Assembly: GCF_004365575.1 (NCBI RefSeq)
Contig: NZ_SOBG01000003.1
Location: 124,001-188,000, forward strand
From: Hypnocyclicus thermotrophus
Lineage (GTDB): Bacteria > Fusobacteriota > Fusobacteriia > Fusobacteriales > Fusobacteriaceae
Direction of reading: 5' to 3'
Length of the DNA: 64,000 nt
The notes under the pieces were generated by a model. That model ran no database searches and was not told the origin of the DNA. It was given only the letters and a program-made list of their open reading frames with translations. This document shows positions 9,487-17,922 of this stretch, piece by piece. Position 1 is the stretch's first letter; every line of letters starts with the position of its first letter. A program made the translations under genes and the position numbers.

Positions 9487-9630
9487 AACAATTCTGATAA
9501 AGAGCTTGTAATAAAAATAATTTTCGAAAAGTCAAAACATAAATTATCTTATAAAGAATTGTAAACTAAATATAATGTTAAACCTAATAATATAACAAAT
9601 TGTGTTTATAAATATAAAAATTTTGATTGT
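9487..9630 (+). pseudogene. Remnant of an IS3-family transposase OrfA helix-turn-helix domain
   Basis: Translated from 9487, the frame reads NNSDKELVIKIIFEKSK, then HKLSYKEL, a stop codon, then TKYNVKPNNITNCVYKYKNF. This matches the pattern of an IS3/IS150-type OrfA helix-turn-helix (SYKELAKKYNVKPS.I..WVYKYK) with the codon after KEL mutated to TAA. No OrfB and no clear terminal repeats remain. It fills the spacer between the SPOR-like gene and the pseudouridine synthase gene. Confidence 0.6.
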
Positions 9631-9648
9631 AACAATAAAGGAGATTAT

Positions 9649-10338
9649 ATGAGATTAGATAAATATTTAACTGAATGTGGAATAGGTACAAGAAGTGAAG
9701 TGAAAAATATTATAAAATCTGGAAAAATTAAAGTAAATGATATTATTATAAAAAATAATAATATTAAAATTAATGAAAATAAAGATATTATTTCCTATAA
9801 TAATAATATTCTAAAATATAAAGCATTTAGATATTATGTATTAAATAAACCTAATGGAGTCATTAGTGCTACTGAAGATAATATACACAGAACTGTTTTA
9901 GACATTTTACCTAACTTTGTAATTAAAAAAAATCTTTTCCCTGTTGGTAGACTTGATATTGATACCGAAGGATTATTATTACTTACTAACGACGGGAAAT
10001 TTGCTCATTCTCTTCTTTCACCAAAAAAACATATTGAAAAAACCTATGAAGTACATTTAAAAAATGAAATTTCTAAGGATGATATCTATAAGCTAGAAAA
10101 TGGTGTTATAATTCTTAATAATTATTTAACTAAACCTTCTAAAGTAAATAAATTAAAAAGTAATAAAATTCTTTTAACTATTATAGAAGGAAAATTTCAT
10201 CAAGTAAAAGAGATGCTAAAAGCAATAAATAATGAGGTCGTTTATTTAAAAAGAATAAAATTTGCTAATCTTTCTCTAGATAAATTAAATATTACAACTG
10301 GTGAAGTCATCGAAATAAATAAAGAGGATATTATATGA
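9649..10338 (+). CDS. RsuA/RluB-family rRNA pseudouridine synthase
   Basis: A 229-residue protein with an N-terminal S4 RNA-binding domain (MRLDKYLTECGIGTRSEVKNIIKSGKIKVN) and the RsuA-type catalytic domain. The catalytic Asp is in FPVGRLDIDTEGLLLLTNDG, and a conserved KTYEV segment and GKFHQVKEM follow. It isomerises uridine in rRNA; the RsuA subgroup acts on 16S U516 and RluB/E/F on 23S, and the exact target is not determined here. The start is supported by AAAGGAG. The stop overlaps the next gene by 4 bases. Confidence 0.9.
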   Translation: MRLDKYLTECGIGTRSEVKNIIKSGKIKVNDIIIKNNNIKINENKDIISYNNNILKYKAFRYYVLNKPNGVISATEDNIHRTVLDILPNFVIKKNLFPVGRLDIDTEGLLLLTNDGKFAHSLLSPKKHIEKTYEVHLKNEISKDDIYKLENGVIILNNYLTKPSKVNKLKSNKILLTIIEGKFHQVKEMLKAINNEVVYLKRIKFANLSLDKLNITTGEVIEINKEDII

Positions 10339-10907
10339 ATTATTTAGGGCATTCTATTATAACTACACATATTCCTGAAAAAGATTTTGGAAATATATTT
10401 GGAGATTTTTTTAAAGGAAATCCCTCTTATCTAGACTTACCAAAAAATATAATTAATGGAATTATCTTACATAGACAGTTAGATAGCTTTGTTGATAATA
10501 ATAATATATACCTGAAAAACACTATTTTTTTTAAAGAATATAAATTATATAAAAAGATACTTTTAGATATATATTTTGATCATTTTTTAGCAAAAAATTA
10601 CCAAAAACTTTTTAATGATTCTCTAAAAGAATCTTCAAAATATATTTTTAATTTAGCAATAACTAATAAACAATTTTTATCCGAAGAAAATATATCAAAA
10701 CTTAATTGGTTAATAAAAAATAATTCTCTTTATTATTATAAAGATATTGATTTCATCAAATATACTCTCAATGGTATATCTTATAGATTTAAAAACATTG
10801 ATTTATCAACTAGTATCGAAATCTATAAGAAGAATAATAAAATAATTGATAATAATTTCTTTGAGTTCTTTAATTTATTAACAAAAAAAAGAGAATATTT
10901 ACTCTAA
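10335..10907 (+). CDS. Acyl-carrier-protein phosphodiesterase family protein (AcpH/DUF479)
   Basis: A 190-residue protein matching the AcpH family: MNYLGHS start, NIFGDFFKG, a GIILHRQLDSFVD segment with the conserved His and Asp, and ILLDIYFDHFLAKNY. In E. coli AcpH removes the 4'-phosphopantetheine arm from acyl carrier protein; many relatives are uncharacterised. The start overlaps the upstream stop (ATGA), so it is translationally coupled to the pseudouridine synthase. It ends inside a terminator shared with the convergent kinase gene. Confidence 0.8.
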   Translation: MNYLGHSIITTHIPEKDFGNIFGDFFKGNPSYLDLPKNIINGIILHRQLDSFVDNNNIYLKNTIFFKEYKLYKKILLDIYFDHFLAKNYQKLFNDSLKESSKYIFNLAITNKQFLSEENISKLNWLIKNNSLYYYKDIDFIKYTLNGISYRFKNIDLSTSIEIYKKNNKIIDNNFFEFFNLLTKKREYLL

Positions 10908-10920
10908 TTCTCTTTTTTTT
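10883..10920. terminator. Bidirectional terminator overlapping two convergent stops
   Basis: Arms AAAAAAAAGAGAAT and ATTCTCTTTTTTTT around a 10-base loop. The acpH-like and histidine-kinase genes overlap here tail to tail by 9 bases. Confidence 0.85.
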
Positions 10921-12320
10921 GTTAATATAATTGTTGTTTTTGTTCCTTTTCCAAGCTCACTTTCTATAAAAATATTCCCATTATGCATATCTACTATTGA
11001 TTTTGCAATAGAGAGTCCTAACCCTGTTCCACCTGTTTTTTTTGCTCTTGATTCGTCTACTCTATAAAATCTATTAAATAAATTCGGAATATCTTCTTTT
11101 GGAATCCCTATTCCTGTATCTTCTATAACTATTGCTATTCTATTTTCGGATTCTAAGTAAGTATATATTTTAATTTCTCCTCCAGCTTCTGTATATTTTA
11201 TACTATTTTCTAATATTATACGTATTAATTGTAAGATTAATTTTTTATCTGCATAAATAAAATACTCTATTTCATTTTTAATTATAAAGTTATGCTTATT
11301 TTTATCTATTAATTTTGTATCTTTTGATATTTTATCAATAAGTTCTTTTACATTTATTTTATCTAGATTTAATTGAATTTTTTTATTATCTTCTCTTGCA
11401 ATAAATAAAAGTCTTTCTATAAGATTCGTCATATTCATTACTTCATCTTTTATTGTAACAATTGACTCATCTAATATTTCTTTGTTATCTTTACCCCAAC
11501 TATCTAATATATCTATATAACCATTTATTACTGATAATGGTGTTCGAAGCTCATGTGATGCGTCTGAAATAAATTTACTTTGATTTTTAAAAGAAATTTC
11601 TAACCTTTCTATCATTGTATTTATTACATTTATAAGCTCTGTTATCTCGTCATCATTTTCAGGTAATGTTATTCTTTTATCTAAATTTTTTACTGTTATA
11701 TCTTTTGATGTATTAGTTATATTTTTAATAGGTGTTAATATGCTTTTAGTTAATATTTTTCCTAAAAATATTGATGTTATAAGCGAGATTATTGATGTAA
11801 TAAAAAGTATCATTCTCAATACTGTATAAAAATTATTCAACTCTGTTATATCTTTTATAAGTTGTAAATTTATTTTTAAATCTCCTTTTTCATATTTTGA
11901 ATTAAGATACAAAAAGGTTGTTCCATCTTCTAATCTATAAACATTTATGCTATTTAAATTCTTTTCTAAAGGTATTTTTATTGTCATATTTTTATATGTC
12001 CAATAATAATCATTCTTCTGATATTTTATATTGCTATAGATATATTTATCTTCTCTGTTTAAACTAAGCAATAAATTTTTTAAATTTATTACACTTCCAC
12101 CAAAAGTATTATATTGTTGAAGCTGTGCAAATACATAATTACGTTGATTTATTAACTCATTTTTCATCATTCCGAGTATTATTACATTTGTTAAACTTGA
12201 AACTATTATGTTTATAAAAAGCAATATAACTAAGAAAAACATTGTATAAATAAATGTTATCCTATAAGATATCTTTAATGAATATACTTTATCGCTTATT
12301 TTATTAAAAATATTTTTCAT
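10899..12320 (-). CDS. Membrane sensor histidine kinase
   Basis: A 473-residue two-component sensor. There is one membrane segment near residues 19-50 and a second near 165-185, enclosing a periplasmic sensor domain of about 115 residues. Then come a HAMP-like linker, the HisKA H-box SDASHELRTPLSVINGY, an N-box with LENSIKY, and intact ATP-binding G-boxes DTGIGIP and GGTGLGLSI. It starts directly after its response-regulator gene, with no gap. The signal sensed is unknown. Confidence 0.9.
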   Translation of the reverse strand: MKNIFNKISDKVYSLKISYRITFIYTMFFLVILLFINIIVSSLTNVIILGMMKNELINQRNYVFAQLQQYNTFGGSVINLKNLLLSLNREDKYIYSNIKYQKNDYYWTYKNMTIKIPLEKNLNSINVYRLEDGTTFLYLNSKYEKGDLKINLQLIKDITELNNFYTVLRMILFITSIISLITSIFLGKILTKSILTPIKNITNTSKDITVKNLDKRITLPENDDEITELINVINTMIERLEISFKNQSKFISDASHELRTPLSVINGYIDILDSWGKDNKEILDESIVTIKDEVMNMTNLIERLLFIAREDNKKIQLNLDKINVKELIDKISKDTKLIDKNKHNFIIKNEIEYFIYADKKLILQLIRIILENSIKYTEAGGEIKIYTYLESENRIAIVIEDTGIGIPKEDIPNLFNRFYRVDESRAKKTGGTGLGLSIAKSIVDMHNGNIFIESELGKGTKTTIILTKKRELE

Positions 12321-13007
12321 TTAATCTACCTCTTTTATTATATATCCTACCCCTCTTACTGTTTGTATAAGTTTTTTATCAAATGGTTTATCTACTTTAT
12401 CTCTTAAATATTTTATATACACATCTAAAATATTATCACTTCCGTAATAATCATATCCCCATATTTTATTAAGAATTTTTTCTCTTGTAAGTACTATTCC
12501 TTTATTTTCCATTAGCAAGTATAATAAATCGTATTCTGTTCTTGATAAATCTAATTTTTTACCACCTCTAAAAACTTCAAAAGTATCTTTATTTAATATA
12601 AGATCATTTACTTTTACTATTTCTTTATTTTTTTCTTTTCTTACTTTTCTTAAATTAGCTCTAATTCTAGCTGATAATTCTTTAAATTCAAATGGTTTTG
12701 TTAAATAATCGTCAGCCCCCATATCAAGTCCTTTTACTTTATCATCTATTTCATCTTTTGCAGTTACCATTATTATAGGTACATCACTTATTTCTCTTGT
12801 TCTTTGGCAAACTTCTATTCCACTCATTTTAGGTATCATTAAATCTAATAATATCAAATCATAGTTATTATTTTCTATTTTTTTTATAGCTTCTATTCCA
12901 TCAAAAGCTATATCTGTATTATACCCTTCATGTTTTAACTGTAACTCTATTATTCTAGAAATTTTTATATCATCTTCAACTATTAAAATTTTTTCTTTCT
13001 TTTCCAT
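12321..13007 (-). CDS. OmpR/PhoB-family response regulator
   Basis: A 228-residue regulator. The receiver domain occupies residues 1-120, with acidic residues in VEDD, the phosphoacceptor Asp in LILLDLMIPKMSG and the conserved Lys of LTKPFEF. The winged-helix DNA-binding domain occupies about 130-228 (LSRTEYDLLYLLMEN, VLTREKILNKIWG, DVYIKYLRDKVD, TVRGVGY). It is the first gene of a two-gene operon with the sensor kinase. The start has a strong AAAGGGG site. Confidence 0.94.
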   Translation of the reverse strand: MEKKEKILIVEDDIKISRIIELQLKHEGYNTDIAFDGIEAIKKIENNNYDLILLDLMIPKMSGIEVCQRTREISDVPIIMVTAKDEIDDKVKGLDMGADDYLTKPFEFKELSARIRANLRKVRKEKNKEIVKVNDLILNKDTFEVFRGGKKLDLSRTEYDLLYLLMENKGIVLTREKILNKIWGYDYYGSDNILDVYIKYLRDKVDKPFDKKLIQTVRGVGYIIKEVD

Positions 13008-13201
13008 TTAAACCCCTTTCTTTTTTTACTTTACTATTAATTATATTAGTATTTTTCTATTAAAATATTATTAGTTTTTTATATTATATCATTTTTTTTT
13101 AAAAAAATTCAATTTATACTTATTTTTAAATGACAAAAGATAGTATTATAATGTATAATTATTATATAGGATTCCGTTAAAATTTAATTGAGGTGATTTC
13201 A

Positions 13202-13498
13202 ATGGGAAAACTTCATAATAGAAAAAAACATATAACAATAAGAGAAATTGAACTCTTTATAGAAGAAAAACTTTCAAAACCAGAATTAGAAAATTTAAAA
13301 AACAAATATAAATCTGAATTAATTTTAAATAAGAGTATTTTATTAGATCAAAAGAAACATTTGCCTGATAACGTTTTTGAAATGGAGCTTTCTGAATATA
13401 ATAAACATATTACCAAACAAAAAGAACTTCTTAAAATATTAAAAACTATCTTTCCAGAAGATGATGAATTAAAAAATATTAATATTGATATAGAATAA
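13202..13498 (+). CDS. Hypothetical 98-residue helical protein
   Basis: I do not recognise this protein. It is basic at the N-terminus (MGKLHNRKKHITIREIE), then mainly charged helix (KPELENLKNKYKSEL, KQKELLKILKTI) with an acidic end. There is no signal peptide or membrane segment. The ATG at 13202 lies 6 bases after GAGGTG; the longer GTG frame starts inside that site and is rejected. It is divergent from the two-component operon and followed by the sensor-like gene after 54 bases. Confidence 0.6.
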   Translation: MGKLHNRKKHITIREIELFIEEKLSKPELENLKNKYKSELILNKSILLDQKKHLPDNVFEMELSEYNKHITKQKELLKILKTIFPEDDELKNINIDIE

Positions 13499-13552
13499 TC
13501 TCATTTTATATGATAATATTAATAAATATATAATTTAAAGGTGATAATTAAA

Positions 13553-15508
13553 ATGAGACTTTTTTTAAAATCTATACTTATTTTTATGCTATTTTCAATT
13601 ACTATTTTTGCAAATAAAAAAATCCTAGTTATTCAATCTTATCATAAGGGATTTTATTGGAGTGATAGTATTTCAGAAGGATTTGATTCTGTTTTTAAAG
13701 ATTCTCCTAATGTAGAAATTTTTTATGAATATCTTGATTTAAAACGTAACTATAGTGATAATTATAAAAAATTAATATATGAACTCATAAAAGAAAAAAC
13801 TAAAAATTATACTTTTGATTCTATTTTATTAGTTGATAATTATGCTTTAGATTTTTATTTAAATAAAGGTATTTCAATCTTTAAAGATACTCCTGTTGTT
13901 TTTGTTGGTATAAATAATTTCAATAAAAATTTATTAAATACATACAAAAATATGACTGGTATTATTGAAAAAGTTAATTATCTTGAAAATATTGAACTTA
14001 TGCTTACACTTCATCCAAACACAAAAAAAATTGTTATTATTGCAGACAATACTCTAACTGGTAATCAGTTAAAAAATGAAGTAAAACAATATTTTAGTCG
14101 CTTTAAAAATATTGAATTTGAAATTTTTGATAATTTTACTATTAGTGAATTAAAATTAAAACTAAATAATAGTGATAAAAACACTCTCTATTATTTGTTT
14201 CCTACAAATCAAACAAAAGATCTATCTTTTGTATCATATAATTATATGAAAGAACTTATTAATAGTTATTCTTCTGTTCCAGTATATACATCTTGGGATT
14301 TTTATTTTAATAATGCAGTAGTTGGAGGAGTCATTATAGACGGTAAATTACATGGTAAAGTAGCTGCTGAAATAACATATAAAATTTTAAATGGATATCA
14401 AGCTAAAAATATTAATATTATTGAAAATTTAAAACCTATTTATAAATTTGATTATTTATTATTAAAAAAATATAATATTAATATAAATCTTTTACCTAAA
14501 GACAGTATTATTATTAATCAACCTAAAAATTATTTTATTAAGAATATAAAAATATTACTTTTTTATATTATTTTTACTCTTATAATTTTTTTTATTATCG
14601 CTTTAAAATATTATTACAATTCTATTGCTAATAAAAAAATTAAAGAAATAAATCAAAAACTAGAAAAAGAAGTAGAAAACAAAATTAAAGAATTAAATTT
14701 AGCTAATAAAAAAATCAAAGAACAACAAGAAAAACTTATTAAAGAAGCATATGAAAAAGGTGTAGTAAAAGTCAAATCTGGATTAATGCATAATTTAGGA
14801 AATATTATAAATCCAATATATTTATCAATTCAAAATGAAATTGCTAATAAAGAAAGTGATAACAATCGAGATATTAAATTTTTAAATAATATTGTTTATA
14901 ATGAATTAAAAAATATAAAAAATCCAAATAACAATCTATTAAAAATAATTAATATTTTCCCCGATTTTTTATCTGCATTAAAACTAAAAAAAGAGGAAGA
15001 AATAAAAAAATTAAAATTTTTAGAAAAAGAATTGGATCATATAAAAAGAGTAATAAAATTACAAGAAAATTATCTAGGAATACTTGGTACTGAAAATTAT
15101 ATTGATATAAATAAAATAATAAACGATATTTTATCTAATCTAAAATTAAATAACTCTACACAAATTATTTTGGATTTAAATAATATCCCTAAAATATTAG
15201 GTGATGAATCACAAATAAAACAAACTATACTAAACATTATTCTTCTTAGAATAAAAAATTATTTTAAATTAAATATTTCTACAAAAGAAGAAGAAAATTT
15301 TGTTATAATAAAATTAACTGATAATAATATTGAAATACCTCAAGATGTAATAAAAAATCTAGATAATTTAAATTATATATCTGATTTAAAAAATAAAAAT
15401 TATTTTAAATTATATAATATATTACAAATAACAAAAAAATACAATGGATATTTTATAATAAATTCTTCAACACTAAAAACAGAATTCATCATAAAATTAA
15501 AAAAATAG
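13553..15508 (+). CDS. ABC_sub_bind-type sensor fused to a degenerate histidine-kinase-like module
   Basis: A 651-residue protein. A signal/anchor segment (SILIFMLFSITIFA) precedes a periplasmic domain of about 300 residues of the ABC_sub_bind type (ILVIQSYHKGFYWSDSISEGF, a VVFVGINNF strand, VVGGVIIDGKLHGKVAAE). A membrane helix lies near residues 335-355, followed by a coiled coil and a dimerisation region with MHNLGNIINPI, resembling the HNxGN H-box of some sensor kinases. The final domain has the position of a HATPase but lacks the DxGxG glycines (LTDNNIEIP) and a normal N-box. It may be a pseudokinase or ligand-sensing scaffold. The start is set by AAAGGTGAT. Confidence 0.65.
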   Translation: MRLFLKSILIFMLFSITIFANKKILVIQSYHKGFYWSDSISEGFDSVFKDSPNVEIFYEYLDLKRNYSDNYKKLIYELIKEKTKNYTFDSILLVDNYALDFYLNKGISIFKDTPVVFVGINNFNKNLLNTYKNMTGIIEKVNYLENIELMLTLHPNTKKIVIIADNTLTGNQLKNEVKQYFSRFKNIEFEIFDNFTISELKLKLNNSDKNTLYYLFPTNQTKDLSFVSYNYMKELINSYSSVPVYTSWDFYFNNAVVGGVIIDGKLHGKVAAEITYKILNGYQAKNINIIENLKPIYKFDYLLLKKYNININLLPKDSIIINQPKNYFIKNIKILLFYIIFTLIIFFIIALKYYYNSIANKKIKEINQKLEKEVENKIKELNLANKKIKEQQEKLIKEAYEKGVVKVKSGLMHNLGNIINPIYLSIQNEIANKESDNNRDIKFLNNIVYNELKNIKNPNNNLLKIINIFPDFLSALKLKKEEEIKKLKFLEKELDHIKRVIKLQENYLGILGTENYIDINKIINDILSNLKLNNSTQIILDLNNIPKILGDESQIKQTILNIILLRIKNYFKLNISTKEEENFVIIKLTDNNIEIPQDVIKNLDNLNYISDLKNKNYFKLYNILQITKKYNGYFIINSSTLKTEFIIKLKK

Positions 15509-15516
15509 GTGAGAAT

Positions 15517-16206
15517 ATGTTTATATTAGCTCATAGAGGAGCATCAAATGATTATTTAGAAAATTCCATATCTAGTTTTAAAAACTTAGAAAGTTATTTA
15601 ATTGATGGTGTCGAATTTGATGTCCAATTAACAAAAGATAATAAACTTATTATCTTTCATGACTATAACTTAAAACGTTTGACAAATTCAACTAATTATA
15701 TTTTTAATTTAGATTATGATGAATTAAAGAAAATCCCTTTAATCAATAAAGAATATATTCCTACTTTAGATATCGTCATGAATCTTTTACCAAAAAATAT
15801 AATTATAAATATTGAATTAAAGTTACCCTCTTTTTTAAATAAACATAAATTATTCGCAAAGATAATTATAGATTTTTTAAAAAAAATAAAAAATAAAGAT
15901 AATATAGTGATTTCTTCTTTTAATCATAATCTTTTAAATGAAATTTTTTTATTAGATAATACTATAAATTTATCTCCTATTTTTGCTAATGAAATGGATA
16001 ATTTTAATAAATATATTGATTTTAATTTTGTTCCCTACTCTATTAATTTATCAAAAGAGTATGTTTCAAAAGAAATAGTTGAATTTCTTCATTTTAATAA
16101 TAATAAAATATGGGTTTATTCTACAAATACTATTTATGAAGAAAAATTTTTAGAAAATCTAAATATTGATGCAATTTTTTCTAATATAATAAAAAAATCC
16201 GACTAA
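15517..16206 (+). CDS. Glycerophosphodiester phosphodiesterase family protein
   Basis: A 229-residue TIM-barrel GDPD protein. The catalytic and metal residues are visible in LAHRGAS, LENSISSF, GVEFDVQLTKD and FHDYNLKRLTN, and in the later NIELK strand. GDPD enzymes split glycerophosphodiesters to glycerol-3-phosphate and an alcohol. There is no signal peptide, so it is probably cytoplasmic. It starts 8 bases after the sensor-like gene, so the two may be cotranscribed. Confidence 0.88.
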   Translation: MFILAHRGASNDYLENSISSFKNLESYLIDGVEFDVQLTKDNKLIIFHDYNLKRLTNSTNYIFNLDYDELKKIPLINKEYIPTLDIVMNLLPKNIIINIELKLPSFLNKHKLFAKIIIDFLKKIKNKDNIVISSFNHNLLNEIFLLDNTINLSPIFANEMDNFNKYIDFNFVPYSINLSKEYVSKEIVEFLHFNNNKIWVYSTNTIYEEKFLENLNIDAIFSNIIKKSD

Positions 16207-16215
16207 AAAGTCGGA
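16190..16215 (-). terminator. Intrinsic terminator between convergent genes
   Basis: A 7-bp stem TCCGACT / AGTCGGA (16198-16215). The adjacent A8 run on the plus strand gives a U-run for minus-strand transcription, so it mainly serves the small minus-strand gene. Confidence 0.75.
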
Positions 16216-16216
16216 A

Positions 16217-16579
16217 TTAATTTCTTATTTTTAATTTTGTTTTTTCATTGTGTTTATTTAAACTACGATATTTATGTATTGCTGTATTAGAAAATCTAAA
16301 AATAATATTTTTTATATCTGAATTATTAAATATTTCATTTACTTTTGGATTGCTTAATAATTTATCACTTATTTTATATTCAGTATCGTCGTTAGGTAAG
16401 AGTTTAATATCTTCATATTCTACCTTTATTTCTTCTTCAAATATTTCATTAAGCATTAATGAAATAATTTGAGAGAATATCTTTAATACTTCTACGGGTT
16501 CTTCTGCATTATTAAGTTTGTTTCTAAATTGATGTTGATAGTTTTTTTCATATTGAATAAATGAATATTGACTTGACAT
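16217..16579 (-). CDS. Hypothetical 120-residue protein
   Basis: I do not recognise this protein. It is soluble and mixed-charge with a helical segment (VLKIFSQIISLMLNEIFEEE), a central strand-rich part and a basic C-terminus (HNEKTKLKIRN). The ATG at 16579, 7 bases after GGAGGG, is preferred over the ATG at 16585, which is too close to that site. It is a single gene convergent with GDPD and divergent from the diguanylate cyclase. Confidence 0.6.
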   Translation of the reverse strand: MSSQYSFIQYEKNYQHQFRNKLNNAEEPVEVLKIFSQIISLMLNEIFEEEIKVEYEDIKLLPNDDTEYKISDKLLSNPKVNEIFNNSDIKNIIFRFSNTAIHKYRSLNKHNEKTKLKIRN

Positions 16580-16674
16580 AGGCATACCCTCCTTATATTA
16601 TATGGTAAAATACCTTTTATTAATTATACATTTAATTTTTTTTGATTTCAAATTTTATTTACGAGGTGAGCATA

Positions 16675-17892
16675 ATGAATTCTAAAATCAAATTTTCTTT
16701 TTTACAATTTTTTATAAACTTTTTAATTGTTTTTATTATTCTTTTTTCTTTATCTGGATTATTTTTTTGGCAAATTATAGATACTCAATTTAATTTATAT
16801 AAAAAAAATATTATTTTAGAACAAAAAAAAGATATATATTTTATTGAAAATTTAATAAAAAATAAAATTATACAAATTAAAAATGATATTAACTACATAT
16901 CACAACTATCTAATAAATCAAGTATAATAAAATTTATAACTCTAAATAAATATTATACATTAAAAAATAATTCAAAAAAAAATTTTATTATATTTTCAAA
17001 AGAAGATATAACTATATATTTTGATTTAGAAACTTTTTTTAAAGAATTATCTGTATATTTTGAAAAAAGTCAGAGTCAAATTTATTTTTTAAATAAAGAT
17101 GGAAATTTTATTAATAATAATATTTATAATTTTAAAACACAATTTAAAGAAGAATGGGAAAAAATTAATTCTTATGAAAAATCACAATTTGAGACACAAA
17201 ATGGAATTATTAGTAGTAAAAAAATTGATAATTCAAATATATTCTCTAATAATAATTTTAATATAATATATTTAGTTTCAAGATATAGTTCAAATTATCT
17301 AACTAATACACTAAATAATTTAATATTTAATAAAACAACTATATATAGATACACTTTAATTTTTATTTTACTTTTATCTCTTTTGATTTCATATTATATA
17401 TCAAAATCAAATAAATTATCTTATGAACTTAAGAAAAATACTGTATATGATGCTTTAACAGGAGTATACAATAGACAAGGTGGAATAGATATTTTTGAAT
17501 TAAATCGTAAACTTTTAAAAAGAAGTAAAGATTATATGACTTTATTTTTTATAGATATAAAGAATTTAAAAAAAATAAATGACGATTATGGTCATAGTGA
17601 AGGGGATTTAGTGTTAGCAACAACAGGTCAAATTTTATTAGAGTCTATTAGAGATTCTGACATAGCTTTTAGAATGGGTGGTGACGAATTTGTTATTGCA
17701 TTATCACGATGTAGAGAACCTCAAGCAAAAATTGTCTATAAAAGAATAAAATCTAAATTAGAAAATTTTAATACAAAAAATAAAAAAGATTATATTTTAG
17801 AGTACAATATGAGCAGTATAGAACTTTCACCTTATAGTCTTGATGAATTTGATGATCTTATAAAAAATGCAACTTCAATTAGTAATAAATAA
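16675..17892 (+). CDS. Membrane diguanylate cyclase (GGDEF)
   Basis: A 405-residue protein with two membrane helices (FLQFFINFLIVFIILFSLSG near residue 10 and FILLLSLLISYYI near residue 230) enclosing a periplasmic sensor domain. The C-terminal GGDEF domain has DALTGVYNRQ, DIKNLKKINDDYGHSEGD and the intact active-site loop MGGDEF, so it should make cyclic di-GMP. No EAL domain or RxxD inhibitory site is obvious. The start is the ATG after GAGGTGAG; the longer TTG-initiated frame is rejected. Confidence 0.9.
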   Translation: MNSKIKFSFLQFFINFLIVFIILFSLSGLFFWQIIDTQFNLYKKNIILEQKKDIYFIENLIKNKIIQIKNDINYISQLSNKSSIIKFITLNKYYTLKNNSKKNFIIFSKEDITIYFDLETFFKELSVYFEKSQSQIYFLNKDGNFINNNIYNFKTQFKEEWEKINSYEKSQFETQNGIISSKKIDNSNIFSNNNFNIIYLVSRYSSNYLTNTLNNLIFNKTTIYRYTLIFILLLSLLISYYISKSNKLSYELKKNTVYDALTGVYNRQGGIDIFELNRKLLKRSKDYMTLFFIDIKNLKKINDDYGHSEGDLVLATTGQILLESIRDSDIAFRMGGDEFVIALSRCREPQAKIVYKRIKSKLENFNTKNKKDYILEYNMSSIELSPYSLDEFDDLIKNATSISNK

Positions 17893-17922
17893 AAAGTTCT
17901 CCTAAAATTAGGGGAACTTTTT
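17891..17922. terminator. Bidirectional terminator
   Basis: A stem AAAAAGTTCTCCTA / TAGGGGAACTTTTT with one mismatched or wobble pair, between the convergent GGDEF and symporter genes. Confidence 0.88.
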
